The notes under the pieces are model-generated. The model saw only the letters and a program-made list of their open reading frames with translations. It searched no databases and was not told the DNA's origin. From positions 124,001 to 188,000 of the forward strand of contig CAVSLS010000052.1 in assembly GCA_963728845.1 (NCBI GenBank): a stretch of DNA of 64,000 nt. Reading direction: 5' to 3'. Shown piece after piece: positions 1 to 8,951 of this stretch. The position numbers and the translations under genes are program-made. Position 1 is the stretch's first letter, and each line of letters opens with the position of its first letter. The DNA is from Bog-473 sp963728845. GTDB lineage: Bacteria > Actinomycetota > Acidimicrobiia > Acidimicrobiales > RAAP-2.

Positions 1-1083
1 CAGATACTCGGCCTCGCCAGCAGCTGGGGGCCACGGCAATTCTCGAGCTCGCGCCGGTCCGTGTCCGACGCTCACGCGGCCTCGTGCGTTCGAGACAGCG
101 GACCTCGCCGTCTCGAAGGCCGTAGTAGACGAGGGTGAGGAGCTTGCGGGCGACGGCCACTCGGGCCTTGAACTTGCCCCGGCGCTCGGCGATGCGCGTG
201 TAGTCGGCACGGAGCTTGGCCCGCCCGTGGTTCTTCGAGAGCCTCGATGGCCGCCCAGCGCACCAGCGGCGAGCCTTGCTTGGTGATCGGCCCGCGGTGG
301 ACCTTCTCGTCGGACTCGCGGTGCTTGGGGGTGAGCCCGGCCCACGAGCACAGCTTCTCGGCTGAGTCGAAGCGACAGATGTCGCCGATCTCGGCCACGA
401 AGATCGCCCCGAGGACCTTGCCCACGCCGGGAGATCGCAGGATGGCCCGGTAGCCGGGATCGTCCTTGAACTGGCGGTGGATGTGGGCGTCGAGGCGCCG
501 GACCTCGGTGTCGTAGATGTCGAGCAAGCTCGCGCAGCTGAGTCGATGCGCATGGCATAGGCCTCGGGGAGCACGAGGGCGTCGAGCTGGGCGGTGCCGC
601 TCGGGCCCCACAGGTCGCTCGCACGGGCAGGATGCCGTTCTTGGCCATGACCCCGTGGATCTGGGCCTTGCCGCTGGCGCGGTGGGCACCAGGCGGGCGC
701 GGTAGCGCACCAGCTCTCGCAGCTCTCGCGACCTCGGGCGGGGCGATCCAGGCCTCGGCCAGCCGTCCGAGCCGCAGCATGGCGGCGAGGTCCCGGGCGT
801 CGCGCTCGTCGTTCTTCACCCGGCGGTTGCCCCAGTTGTTGCCGAGGGCATGGGCCAGGTGCACGTTGGCGCCGAGCTCTTGGAGGAGATCGGCCGCCCA
901 GTACCAGCCGTAGGTGGACTCGAGCACGACCTCGGGATCCTCGCCGGCCTCGGCCATGGCCTCGGCCAGCTCCAGGGGCTGGCTCGGGATCTTGACACAG
1001 CCGAGCACCTCGCCGTCCGGCGACATCCGGTAGATGGTCGAGCTGCGGCGGTGCAGGTCGATTCCGACGTACTGTCGTTCCAT
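1..1083 (-). pseudogene. IS110-family transposase, frameshifted and cut by the window edge
   Basis: Read from ATG at 1083, the first residues (MERQYVGIDLHRRSS) carry the first Asp of the DEDD nuclease domain typical of IS110-type transposases. The second half holds the conserved Transposase_20 region (SPGVGKVLGAIFVAEIGD, then LCSWAGLTPKHRESD), which contacts DNA. The frame breaks at least three times, near 725, near 680-560 and near 245. After the last break the tail (LSKNHGRAKLRADYTRI) runs on to position 1 without a stop. The protein would normally catalyse transposition of its own element. No terminal inverted repeats are expected for this family and none were seen. It is probably an inactive relic, although single-base indels elsewhere in this window mean sequence error could account for part of the damage. 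Confidence 0.85.
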
Positions 1084-1404
1084 AGGGGCCTCCTCCTCTT
1101 GTTGAGGGTTGGTGTGCGAAGCCCGAGTGTCCTCGCGACGCTCGAATCTTCACGAGGGGCGGAGGCCCCGCCCCTTCATCACATCAGGACGGCGGGACAC
1201 TTCGGCACCCTGGGGGCACCCCTCGGCCCACAACCGCGCGCACGTTATCGGACACCTATCCCAGCGCCGATCGCCGAATCGGTCGCGATACGCCGTCGGC
1301 CGGCCGGACGAACGAGGGCGTCATTCTGTAGCACCCAGCACCCAGCACTCGCGGCGAGAGGCGTTTGTCCCCTAATCAGGTACTTCTCGAACCGGATGAA
1401 TAGC
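1084..1404. other. Intergenic, no gene seen
   Basis: About 320 bases lie between the transposase start and the end of the cyclase gene. Short open frames here have no recognisable protein. The element-end sequences of the IS110 copy would lie in this stretch, but I cannot define them. Confidence 0.4.
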
Positions 1405-2268
1405 TCATCCAGCGGGTGGCGTCGGCACCAGAATCGCCTGGCACAACTCCACGCGCTCAGAGATGCCCTTGAGGCGCCGCTTGCGGAAATGTCGGAACTC
1501 GACGCCGGGAATCGCACCAGCCGCCCTAGCCGTCTCCGCGGTGACCACGACCTGGTTCCCTTTGGCCGTCTCTGTGACCCGAGCAGCGATGTTGACGACC
1601 TGACCGACAACGTCGTCCTGAGTGACTACTGCTTCTCCAACGTGTAGTCCAGCACGCAGGCGCAGTGGAGAGGGCGCGTTCTCGAGCAGCTCGAGCGCTG
1701 CTCGGATGGCGCCGTTGGCGTCGGGGAAGGTGCAGAGCAGCCCGTCACCCAGGTGCTTCACCACCTGTCCATGCCAGCGGCGCACGACGGGGCCGGCCAC
1801 CCGGTGGTGTTCGTTGATCAGCGCCGCCGCTGCGCTGTCTCCGTGGGTGTCGGTAAATGATGTGAACCCCTCGAGATCCGTAAACGCGACCGTCACCACC
1901 TCGACCTCGCCGGTCCCGTGGCTCCGGAGGGAGGCCAGGAGTTGAACGGCGCTGAGACCCATGGTCGAGAGCAGCGACGGCTTGCGCTCCAGCGATCGCG
2001 CCAGGAAGTGCTCGAGAATCTCGGTCGGCTTGCTCGGGGAAATCGGCTGATTCACTGGGTCATCCAGCCAACGACGGTCGATGATGCCGAGCTCGAGCGC
2101 GGTGGCCGCCTCCTCGGGGTCATTTCGGATGACCTCGGCCACCTTCTGGGCGAGGAGCCTGCGCAGCGTGTCGACCGCGCCCTCACCGGCGGACCGTGCC
2201 GACTCGATTTCCTTGGCACTCACCACCCGGACCCTACTGACACGCACGAGACAACGACAAAGGAACAA
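1405..2268 (-). CDS. Class III adenylate/guanylate cyclase
   Basis: The protein is 287 residues from a TTG at 2268. Tandem GTG codons at 2226 and 2223 are equally plausible starts and would give about 272 residues. The first 110 residues are a helical, non-catalytic region. The cyclase homology domain follows at about 121-285. Its first metal site is FTDLEGFT (129-136, D131). KHLGDG (171-176) brings a Lys and the second metal Asp (D175). VVNIAAR (224-230) supplies the transition-state Asn and Arg. These residues are all present, so the domain could make a cyclic nucleotide. There is no membrane segment, so it is probably cytosolic. Neighbours give no pathway clue. Choice of ATP or GTP cannot be settled by eye. 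Confidence 0.85.
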   Translation of the reverse strand: MFLCRCLVRVSRVRVVSAKEIESARSAGEGAVDTLRRLLAQKVAEVIRNDPEEAATALELGIIDRRWLDDPVNQPISPSKPTEILEHFLARSLERKPSLLSTMGLSAVQLLASLRSHGTGEVEVVTVAFTDLEGFTSFTDTHGDSAAAALINEHHRVAGPVVRRWHGQVVKHLGDGLLCTFPDANGAIRAALELLENAPSPLRLRAGLHVGEAVVTQDDVVGQVVNIAARVTETAKGNQVVVTAETARAAGAIPGVEFRHFRKRRLKGISERVELCQAILVPTPPAG

Positions 2269-2787
2269 GCGGTGCCGCCGGGAGACTCGGGTTTGCGCCG
2301 AGGGCCTCAGCCACGCAATCGACGGATCTGGAACGCGAAGACAGACGGGTACCCGGTGAGACCCACGACACAGCCAGATCGAGCTGCCAAAGGCGATTCA
2401 TCAGGAGTTCGACTTGTGTTCGCGCTGCGTTCATCGCGCCGTAACGCTGATCAGGTATCTCCGCTGCGCGCTGGCTGAGTCCCGTCCTACACGTTGATGA
2501 CGAGTCCGTCGTGGGGGCGATAAACGACCCCATCAACCTACAACTGCTGTGCTCAATGCACCACGCCGACAAGACGGCGCACGAAGCGCAGCTCCTTGCG
2601 GCCGACCACGCAATGCCGGATGACGATCAGTAATCCCGATTTGCCCGATTCTGTATCGGGGTGAATGTCCCACACCGCCGTTACAGAGCCTGGGTCTCTC
2701 GAGCCCCAGTTCGCCGTGGAGTTGCGATAAACACGGCACCAGGGAATCCCACTAGATGTGCCACAACGGCGAACGTAGTCTGGCTTG
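2269..2787. other. Intergenic, no gene seen
   Basis: About 520 bases separate the divergent cyclase and dehydrogenase genes. Short open frames on both strands look random in composition. Promoters for both flanking genes must lie here but no clear -10/-35 pair stands out. Confidence 0.4.
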
Positions 2788-3639
2788 ATGCGGATCAGCG
2801 TCTTGGGAATGGGCAATATGGGCAGGGCTTTTGCTGCCAGAGCCATCGAAACCGGTCACCAGACGACGGTTTGGAATCGCACCCCGGGTCGGGTCACCGC
2901 CCTCGTGGCCAGTGGTGCCACCGAGGCCAATTCCCCCACGAAAGCGGTGGCAGACGCTGACGCCGTGCTCGTCGTGCTCGCCGACGACGCGGCCGTCCTT
3001 GAGGTCTGTCTGGGCGATGACGGTGCCCTGGCGTCTCTCGGCCCGGCTGCTGTGTTCTCCAACGTCAGTACCGTCTCCCCGGACACCGCCCGACGGTTGG
3101 CCGAGGCGGGCCCAGAGGGTCGGGTCCTCGACGCTCCGGTGATGGGGTCGCCCGTGATGATTGCGGGGGGATTGGGTCGATTCCTGATCGGCGGACCCAC
3201 CGCAGCGATCACGGCGGTCGAACCCCTGTGGAATGACTTGGGGGCCGGCTACACCCACTGTGGACCGGTCGGGGCCGGGGCGACCATGAAGATCCTCGCC
3301 AACTCGTTGTTGATCACCGGGGTGGCCTCGCTCGCCGAAGTCGTCGCCACGGCCAGACGCAACGCCATCCCAGACGAGTTCATCAGGACCCTGCTTACCG
3401 ACAGCCCGGTGGTGAGTCTCGCCACCAGTCTGCGGTTGGACAGCTTGCTCGATGCGACACACCCGGGGTGGTTTTCTCCGACACTGGCCCGCAAGGACCT
3501 TCGTCTCGCCATCGATCTGGCCGAAGATGCTGGGGTTGGCGTGCGCATCGGCCCTGCCACCGAAGCGCTCTTGACCACCGTCATTGATGCCAGCGGGGAC
3601 TGGCCCGACTTTGCCGCCGTAATCGAGGGTCTTACCTGA
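2788..3639 (+). CDS. NAD(P)-dependent 3-hydroxyisobutyrate-type dehydrogenase
   Basis: The protein is 283 residues, the usual length for the beta-hydroxyacid dehydrogenase family. The N-terminal Rossmann domain opens with VLGMGNMG (the GxGxxG dinucleotide loop, residues 5-12). DAPVMGSP matches the substrate-binding signature, and GPVGAGATMKILANSL carries the catalytic Lys in the usual G-x-x-K-x-x-x-N context. The C-terminal half is the all-helical dimer domain. The family oxidises 3-hydroxyacids such as 3-hydroxyisobutyrate or tartronate semialdehyde; imine reductases are a related alternative. ATG at 2788 is preferred over the adjacent upstream TTG. The gene stands alone, so its substrate is unknown. 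Confidence 0.88.
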   Translation: MRISVLGMGNMGRAFAARAIETGHQTTVWNRTPGRVTALVASGATEANSPTKAVADADAVLVVLADDAAVLEVCLGDDGALASLGPAAVFSNVSTVSPDTARRLAEAGPEGRVLDAPVMGSPVMIAGGLGRFLIGGPTAAITAVEPLWNDLGAGYTHCGPVGAGATMKILANSLLITGVASLAEVVATARRNAIPDEFIRTLLTDSPVVSLATSLRLDSLLDATHPGWFSPTLARKDLRLAIDLAEDAGVGVRIGPATEALLTTVIDASGDWPDFAAVIEGLT

Positions 3640-3724
3640 AGGCCAAAGGTCAGGATGGCGCAGTCTTCGATCTAGCCACACCCAGCCGGACCGGTGATAC
3701 CGAGCGGCTTCTAAGTATCCCCTA

Positions 3725-3964
3725 CCGCTGGGACGGTGGGATAGTAAGCCCTGGACGGTCAGTGACGTCCGAGAGATCGTCCAGTCCGCTCGGGTGGACC
3801 ACCGGCTCTACAGCTTTGAGAGCGAGCGGCACGAGGCACTGTGCCTTCTGGCGTTTGGAGAGACCTGGAAGGTCTTCCTCTCGGAGCGTGGACAGCGCCA
3901 TGAGGAGCACTCCTTCTCCTCCGAGGACGATGCGTGCGTGTACTTCTTGAAGCGGATCTTCCAG
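3725..3964 (+). pseudogene. 5'-truncated relic of a small SERG-motif protein
   Basis: An open frame without any start codon (stop at 3695-3697) encodes a coherent segment that includes WTVSDVREIVQSA, then LCLLAFGETWKVFLSERG and SSEDDACVYFLKRIF. A GTG at 3794 is the only in-frame start, and it would begin inside the conserved part. The aromatic/SERG/DEACxYF pattern resembles small immunity-type proteins found beside polymorphic toxins. That is a resemblance recalled from memory, not a verified hit. No toxin gene is visible nearby. It is probably a remnant. Confidence 0.35.
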
Positions 3965-4003
3965 CCATGCCGCGTATGTCGTGGTGGCCTTCGTGGCCGG
4001 CGG

Positions 4004-4509
4004 TTAGGAGTCCCCCAGGTCGATGCCCCGCCACTCGGCGAGAGCCGCTGCGATCTCATCGAGCGAACGTCCGGTCCGCTCGGCCGCCACCCGGCCGTAG
4101 AGCACCAGTGCGTAGAAGGCGTACGTCCCACATGTCGTCGATGCCCCACCCGTACGCCTCGTCGAGGAGGTCGGGATAGACGCCGGCCCGGATCATGGCG
4201 GCAGCCATGAGGGCGTAGTGGCTCTTGTGCTGCTGGTATTTGCCACGGAAGTGGTACTCGGGGAGATGGCGATCACGCATCCTCTCGTAGTGGATCGGGT
4301 CGGCTGGTGATGCACCGGAATCCTCGATGGCCTCGGCCGCCAGCTCGAGCAGGACCTCAGCCGGGAAGGTGTTGTTGCGGAGGATGAAGTGCGGCCAGCT
4401 GCTCCATGATGGAGTCCGTGTCCGCGTCCGGGGTTGCAGTCAGACCGAGCAGACCGAGGCGGGCTGCACTGTCGTGGTCCTCGTCGCTAGGACCAGCCTT
4501 GCGGGCCAT
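4004..4509 (-). pseudogene. Conserved hypothetical protein, two frameshifts
   Basis: Three open segments join into one protein of about 168 residues. It starts MARKAGPSDEDHDSAA at ATG 4509, shifts frame near 4385 into HFILRNNTFPAEVLLELAAE, and shifts again near 4115 into YAFYALVLYGRVAAE, ending at the TAA at 4004-4006. The middle part (YHFRGKYQQHKSHYALMA) has strongly protein-like composition. I do not recognise the family. It looks soluble and helical. Decay or sequencing indels are both possible. Confidence 0.5.
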
Positions 4510-5460
4510 GGCCCCAACGCTAGATCGACGAGCAGCGGCCAGCATGACCTCATGCCGGCGCACGGGGGCATGCGCTGGTTGCGCCCACACTTCTACGATT
4601 GCGTCATGATGGTCGCTCCCGGACAACGCATCGGATACAACGGTCCGAGCTGTCTTGGGATGCTCGGGCTGCTGAGTCGTGGCAGTTCTGATCGTGTTCG
4701 GCGGTGCCTTCTACGTGGCGTTTCGCCTCGGAGTCTTGGAACCAGAACGTGGCAGGGAACTCGACGAAGGTTCAAACTCCCGGATTTCGTGGTGCTCCGC
4801 AGGACTGCCACACCGAGGACATTCCGGGGTAATACGGCAACTAAGCCCTAGTTCCGTGAGGGATCACTCCCCGACGGCTCCCATCGATCCGGCAGACGTG
4901 CTGGTCACGGACACACCGACGATTTTGCCCTCGCGTCGCTCACATCGCTCATCTCGCGATATCCCCCGCGCCCTGCGCGTGAAATCTCAGCGAGTCCCAG
5001 GAGCGCCTACGCGATCGCCACGTCTCGGACCTCGGCCACGTGTTGATTGCTCTACATCTTCGAGCGGCGGGCAGTCGGCGCCGGCTCCGCCGCCCTCGGC
5101 CGGCTGAAATGCCCATCGAAACAGAGGGTTGTAATCGTTAGCCTCCCTCGTCCCGAACCGGTGATGGGACGGTCAGGTTGGAAAGACTCGGGCTGGTCAC
5201 GTTCCACAACCCCATCCGGACCGCCCTCCGCGAGGGAACGCTCGGGTGTTCCACTCTCTGCATATGCGTGGCGGCGCCCGCCAGACGGAAGAAGCCGCAC
5301 CCGGACGGTCCCGGGGCTGTGAACCCTAAAGCTGAGGTGGAGCTATAAGGAGGGCGCCGTGGGTTGGGGGGTGTGCCTGCACAACGATCGCTGAATTGTG
5401 ACTCCATTGTTGGTACTCTCGCCGCCAACTTACTAACGGCGTCGGTCCTAATGGGGGTCC
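4510..5460. other. Intergenic, no supported gene
   Basis: About 950 bases have only short overlapping open frames of random composition. The 3' end presumably holds the promoter of the repeat-protein gene at 5461. Confidence 0.4.
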
Positions 5461-7281
5461 ATGGTGGCGAAATCGGAACGAGCAGGCGGCATCAAGCCGG
5501 TCCTGATGCGCTGGATCCGGTCGAGAGGTGGGGCAGGTCGCAAGGCAAGCCATCTGCGCCGTGTGATCAAGGGAGGTGTCGCCTCGGCTCTGGCCGTCGT
5601 GGGACTGGTGGCGTTCGCCACGCCGGCTTTCGCCCACGACAACATCGTCAGCGCCACGGCCAGCTGCGCGAACCCGGCTGGTAACGGGTACACGATCGTC
5701 TGGACCATCCAGAACGACTTCAACGAGCCGGAAACCGGTTCTGTCACGTCGGTGACCGGCGGCCTCTCCACCTTGAGCAGCACGACGTACAGCATTGCTG
5801 CATCGCCCGGACAGCCCTACTCCTCGACCACGGTGACCCAGACGTTGCCCCCATCAGCTTCGGGTCCGATCACGATCGACATCTCGAGTTCGTGGTCAGA
5901 TTCATTTTCCACGACTGACGTCGGGAGCTACGACCTCTCCCAGCTCCACTGCGTCGCTCCTACGCAGACCATCGCCGGTCACATCTACCTGTGCAACAAC
6001 GGCAACCCGACCACCACCGAGGAATCGGGCGGGACGCTGGGGGCGAGCGGACCGACGCCAGTGTCGGCGACGCCCAACCCGCTGGCTCCGACCGAGGTGG
6101 GTGCAGGCGGCTACACCATGACGGCCACCGCCCCGCCGGGGTACCAGCTCGTGGTCTGTGGTGGTTCCTCGACACCGGGCACGTCGGGGAGCACTGCCAC
6201 CGAGTCGGTCACCGTGCCCAGCGGTGGTGCCGGCGTGGGCATCTTCTACGCGGCCCCGCTGAGCCAGACCATCGCCGGTCACATCTACCTGTGCAACAAC
6301 GGCAACCCGACCACCACCGAGGAATCGGGCGGGACGCTGGGGGCGAGCGGACCGACGCCAGTGTCGGCGACGCCCAACCCGCTGGCTCCGACCGAGGTGG
6401 GTGCAGGCGGCTACACCATGACGGCCACCGCCCCGCCGGGGTACCAGCTCGTGGTCTGTGGTGGTTCCTCGACACCGGGCGCGTCGGGGAGCACTGCCAC
6501 CGAGGCGGTCACCGTGCCCAGCGGTGGTGCCGGCGTGGGCATCTTCTACGCGGCCCCGCTGAGCCAGACCATCGCCGGTCACATCTACCTGTGCACCAAC
6601 GGCAACCCGACCACCACCGAGGAATCGGGCGGGACGCTGGGGGCGAGCGGACCGACGCCAGTGTCGGCGACGCCCAACCCGCTGGCTCCGACCGAGGTGG
6701 GTGCAGGCGGCTACACCATGACGGCCACCGCCCCGCCGGGGTACCAGCTCGTGGTCTGTGGTGGTTCCTCGACACCGGGCACGTCGGGGAGCACTGCCAC
6801 CGAGGCGGTCACCGTGCCCAGCGGTGGTGCCGGCGTGGGCATCTTCTACGTCGCAACCCCCAACGTGGTCACGGGTCCCACGACGACATCGCCGGCCTCG
6901 GGGAGCTCAGGCAGCTCAGGCAGCTCCTCTCCGACCACCTCAGCCAGCACGACCTCGGCGACACCGTCATCCGTTACAACTTCGCCCTCATCCGTCACTA
7001 CCTCGCCACTCGCATCGACTGGTTCGGCCCTTTCGTCGGAGTGGTTGATCGGCCTCATCCTGGTCCTCCTGGGGTCTGCGCTCCTGGTCCTCGGGCGTTG
7101 GCAACGTGGGGTCAGCGGCGCAGGGTGCCTCGACGTAGCTCGAATTCCGCAGAGTCGTCTTGGTTCCACACCTGCGGCGCGGGACGACCCGACGGAACCG
7201 ACAAAACTCAGTGCCACGGCGCGCTGGACAATTCGAAACAGCCGAAGATCAAACAGCCGAAGACGTCCTCGCTTTCGTTGA
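5461..7281 (+). CDS. Secreted repeat protein with an LPXTG-like cell-wall signal
   Basis: The protein is 606 residues. A basic N-terminus leads into a hydrophobic signal peptide (ALAVVGLVAFATPAFA, cleavage after AFA near residue 58). A unique domain of about 110 residues follows. Then come three tandem 100-residue repeats (QTIAGHIYLCNNGN to VGIFY), each with two Cys (YLC and VVCGG) that could form a disulfide. The repeats suggest a beta-sandwich or prealbumin-like module; that is inference. A Ser/Thr/Pro linker leads to LASTG, a hydrophobic segment (WLIGLILVLLGSALLVLG) and RWQRG, the layout of a sortase substrate. A further tail of about 60 residues after this anchor is unusual and may be read-through from a lost stop. 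It is likely a surface-displayed protein of unknown binding role. Confidence 0.8.
   Translation: MVAKSERAGGIKPVLMRWIRSRGGAGRKASHLRRVIKGGVASALAVVGLVAFATPAFAHDNIVSATASCANPAGNGYTIVWTIQNDFNEPETGSVTSVTGGLSTLSSTTYSIAASPGQPYSSTTVTQTLPPSASGPITIDISSSWSDSFSTTDVGSYDLSQLHCVAPTQTIAGHIYLCNNGNPTTTEESGGTLGASGPTPVSATPNPLAPTEVGAGGYTMTATAPPGYQLVVCGGSSTPGTSGSTATESVTVPSGGAGVGIFYAAPLSQTIAGHIYLCNNGNPTTTEESGGTLGASGPTPVSATPNPLAPTEVGAGGYTMTATAPPGYQLVVCGGSSTPGASGSTATEAVTVPSGGAGVGIFYAAPLSQTIAGHIYLCTNGNPTTTEESGGTLGASGPTPVSATPNPLAPTEVGAGGYTMTATAPPGYQLVVCGGSSTPGTSGSTATEAVTVPSGGAGVGIFYVATPNVVTGPTTTSPASGSSGSSGSSSPTTSASTTSATPSSVTTSPSSVTTSPLASTGSALSSEWLIGLILVLLGSALLVLGRWQRGVSGAGCLDVARIPQSRLGSTPAARDDPTEPTKLSATARWTIRNSRRSNSRRRPRFR
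5965..6850 (+). repeat. Three tandem 300-bp repeats
   Basis: Copies lie at 5965-6264, 6265-6564 and 6565-6850 (the last slightly short), with a period of exactly 300 bases. Copies differ at only a few positions, for example a/g at 6181 versus 6481, t/g near 6206, and a/c near 6596. They encode the 100-residue modules of the secreted protein. Near identity at the DNA level points to recent duplication or homogenisation. Confidence 0.97.
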
Positions 7282-7316
7282 GCACAGGGTTGTTCGAGGT
7301 TCGATCGCCTCGCTCC

Positions 7317-7547
7317 GTGCCCTTGCTCGCCATCTGGGAACGCCACCATGTCGAGGTGGTTCGCGCCGCTGCCGCCGGCGAGGTCGATCGAGCCTCCAAT
7401 CTACGTCGTGAACTCCTCGCCAGTGTTGGCTGCGATCCGCTTGCCCTGCGCATCGTGAGCGATTTTCGCAATCGCATGGGGCAGGGGCAGGGGCTTCAGG
7501 ACCTCACCGATCAGCTTGCCGGTTGCCATCGGGAGTCGCGGAGCTGA
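7317..7547 (+). CDS. Possible small hypothetical protein
   Basis: A 76-residue frame from GTG 7317 has high third-position GC and a natural helical composition (LAIWERHHVEVVRAAAAG, then ASNLRRELLASVG). It sits just after the repeat protein and ends shortly before the convergent DUF4386 gene. No ribosome-binding site is clear and no family is recognised. It could be the 3' end of a larger decayed gene. Confidence 0.3.
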   Translation: MPLLAIWERHHVEVVRAAAAGEVDRASNLRRELLASVGCDPLALRIVSDFRNRMGQGQGLQDLTDQLAGCHRESRS

Positions 7548-7566
7548 CCATTCGCTTCGCCGGCAG

Positions 7567-8292
7567 TCACCGAGCCGCGCTCTCCCGCCTCAAAAGGATG
7601 ATGCTGCTCACCAGGACGAAGAGCAGGAGCAGCACGAATCCGATCAGGTCGAGAACCAGGCCAAACGATGCGATCACACCGCCGAGGCCGAAGGCCTGCA
7701 GAAAGAGCAGGGGCGCGGCGAGGATCGAGACCCACCCAAGCCACCGCGGCAAGACTCCACTCCTGAACACGAGCACGCCAGCAGCGAACGCGAAGAGACT
7801 GCCGAAGACATCCGCGACGCTGTCCACGGCGTAGGTCAACAGGTACAGCGTGTAGGAGACACTGTGGTCGTGCTGCGCACCGAACGTCGCGAGCTTCCCG
7901 TCGAGCACGCCGTAGATCCCGATGTCACTGACCGCGTGAAGGGCGACAAACAGCACGCCACCGACCAGCAGCAAGGAGCCGAGGGCACGCGAGCCCTCGG
8001 CATCCGTGTGCAGGAGACGGTCGTAAAGCTTCCACAGGTAGATCGGAAACATGGCGGCGTAGACGACACAGAAGCCCTCGACCACCACAAGTCGGTTCCT
8101 GTGATCGGCGAGCGTGTTCGCGATCTTCGCGGCCGAGTCGTTCTGGTTGATGCCGACCCCGAGCCCAATCGCGGACTCCGCAATGACGGCAAGAACGAAG
8201 AAAATCCCGGCCAGCCAGGCATACCGCTCCCAGCCAGGTGTGGCCCGCGTGGTCGCACGTGAGGTCCCTGCATCAACGATGCTGGTAGCCAT
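7567..8292 (-). CDS. DUF4386-type membrane protein
   Basis: The protein is 241 residues from ATG 8292, which follows AGGAAGGGTGACGTC, a good ribosome-binding site. An in-frame extension upstream to 8388 is unlikely. It has about six hydrophobic segments, beginning YAWLAGIFFVLAVIAESAIG near residue 21 and ending with VLLLLFVLVSSIILL. The pattern of segments with short loops matches the DUF4386 family of actinobacterial membrane proteins. No enzymatic residues are known for the family. It stands alone, so its role is unknown. Confidence 0.75.
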   Translation of the reverse strand: MATSIVDAGTSRATTRATPGWERYAWLAGIFFVLAVIAESAIGLGVGINQNDSAAKIANTLADHRNRLVVVEGFCVVYAAMFPIYLWKLYDRLLHTDAEGSRALGSLLLVGGVLFVALHAVSDIGIYGVLDGKLATFGAQHDHSVSYTLYLLTYAVDSVADVFGSLFAFAAGVLVFRSGVLPRWLGWVSILAAPLLFLQAFGLGGVIASFGLVLDLIGFVLLLLFVLVSSIILLRRESAAR

Positions 8293-8951
8293 GACGTCAC
8301 CCTTCCTGGCGGCGTCTTGCCAAGGCGTCGTCAATGACGTGGACCCTGTCGGCGAGCCCCTCACGGAGACCGTACACCCTCCATTCACTTCATGCGGAGA
8401 CGACGTTGCTACCCGACACGGTTATCAAAAGAGCCAGTGCCCCAATAACGTGCGTGTGCACCAGGGTTCCTGAGTGACGCCGGCAGCGGGGCAACTCACG
8501 CAGAGCATCCTTGGCTGGTCCATGTGGACCGGCCGATTCCATTGTGATCAGCATCCTCGTATCGGCATGTCAAGGCACGCTGTGAGACGCCGCTGCGCTT
8601 CGCGTCCTCGCTCGCCTTGTGCGACCTTGTCATGCCTGGCGACTCGCAGTCATGGCTGTCGGCGACGCCCGGGTGAGCAGTCCATTGATCCGAAGGAGGT
8701 CAGACCACAAACGGACCAGCAATGGTCGGAAATGGTGGTCAATGTTGCGGTTCACCGGAGTACAACGGGTCCATCTACGAGGTGTCTTGGCACAAGCACC
8801 TGTTCCGAGATGTTGCTCAGGGCGCAGGCTGATGATGCCGGTTCGATCCCGATCGGCCGCTCCGATGCGCGCGACGGCACCGCAGGGCAGGGTTGTCGCC
8901 CGCCTGCGGTGCCGTGCACCGGACCGTGATCCTGCCTTGGAGCCGCACCGG
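8293..8951. other. Intergenic, no gene seen
   Basis: About 660 bases upstream of the DUF4386 gene and downstream of the binding-protein gene. Short plus-strand frames look random. Confidence 0.4.

Noticed and set aside
2752..3681. 309-residue antisense frame over the beta-hydroxyacid dehydrogenase
   Set aside because: No motif; the opposite strand encodes a complete Rossmann enzyme.
5902..6582. Repetitive antisense frame across the 300-bp repeats, seen as a possible repeat protein
   Set aside because: Its repeats only mirror the DNA repeats; there is no signal peptide, start site or natural composition.
5965..6850. CRISPR-like array
   Set aside because: Units are 300 bp, contiguous, without spacers, and in frame within a secreted protein.
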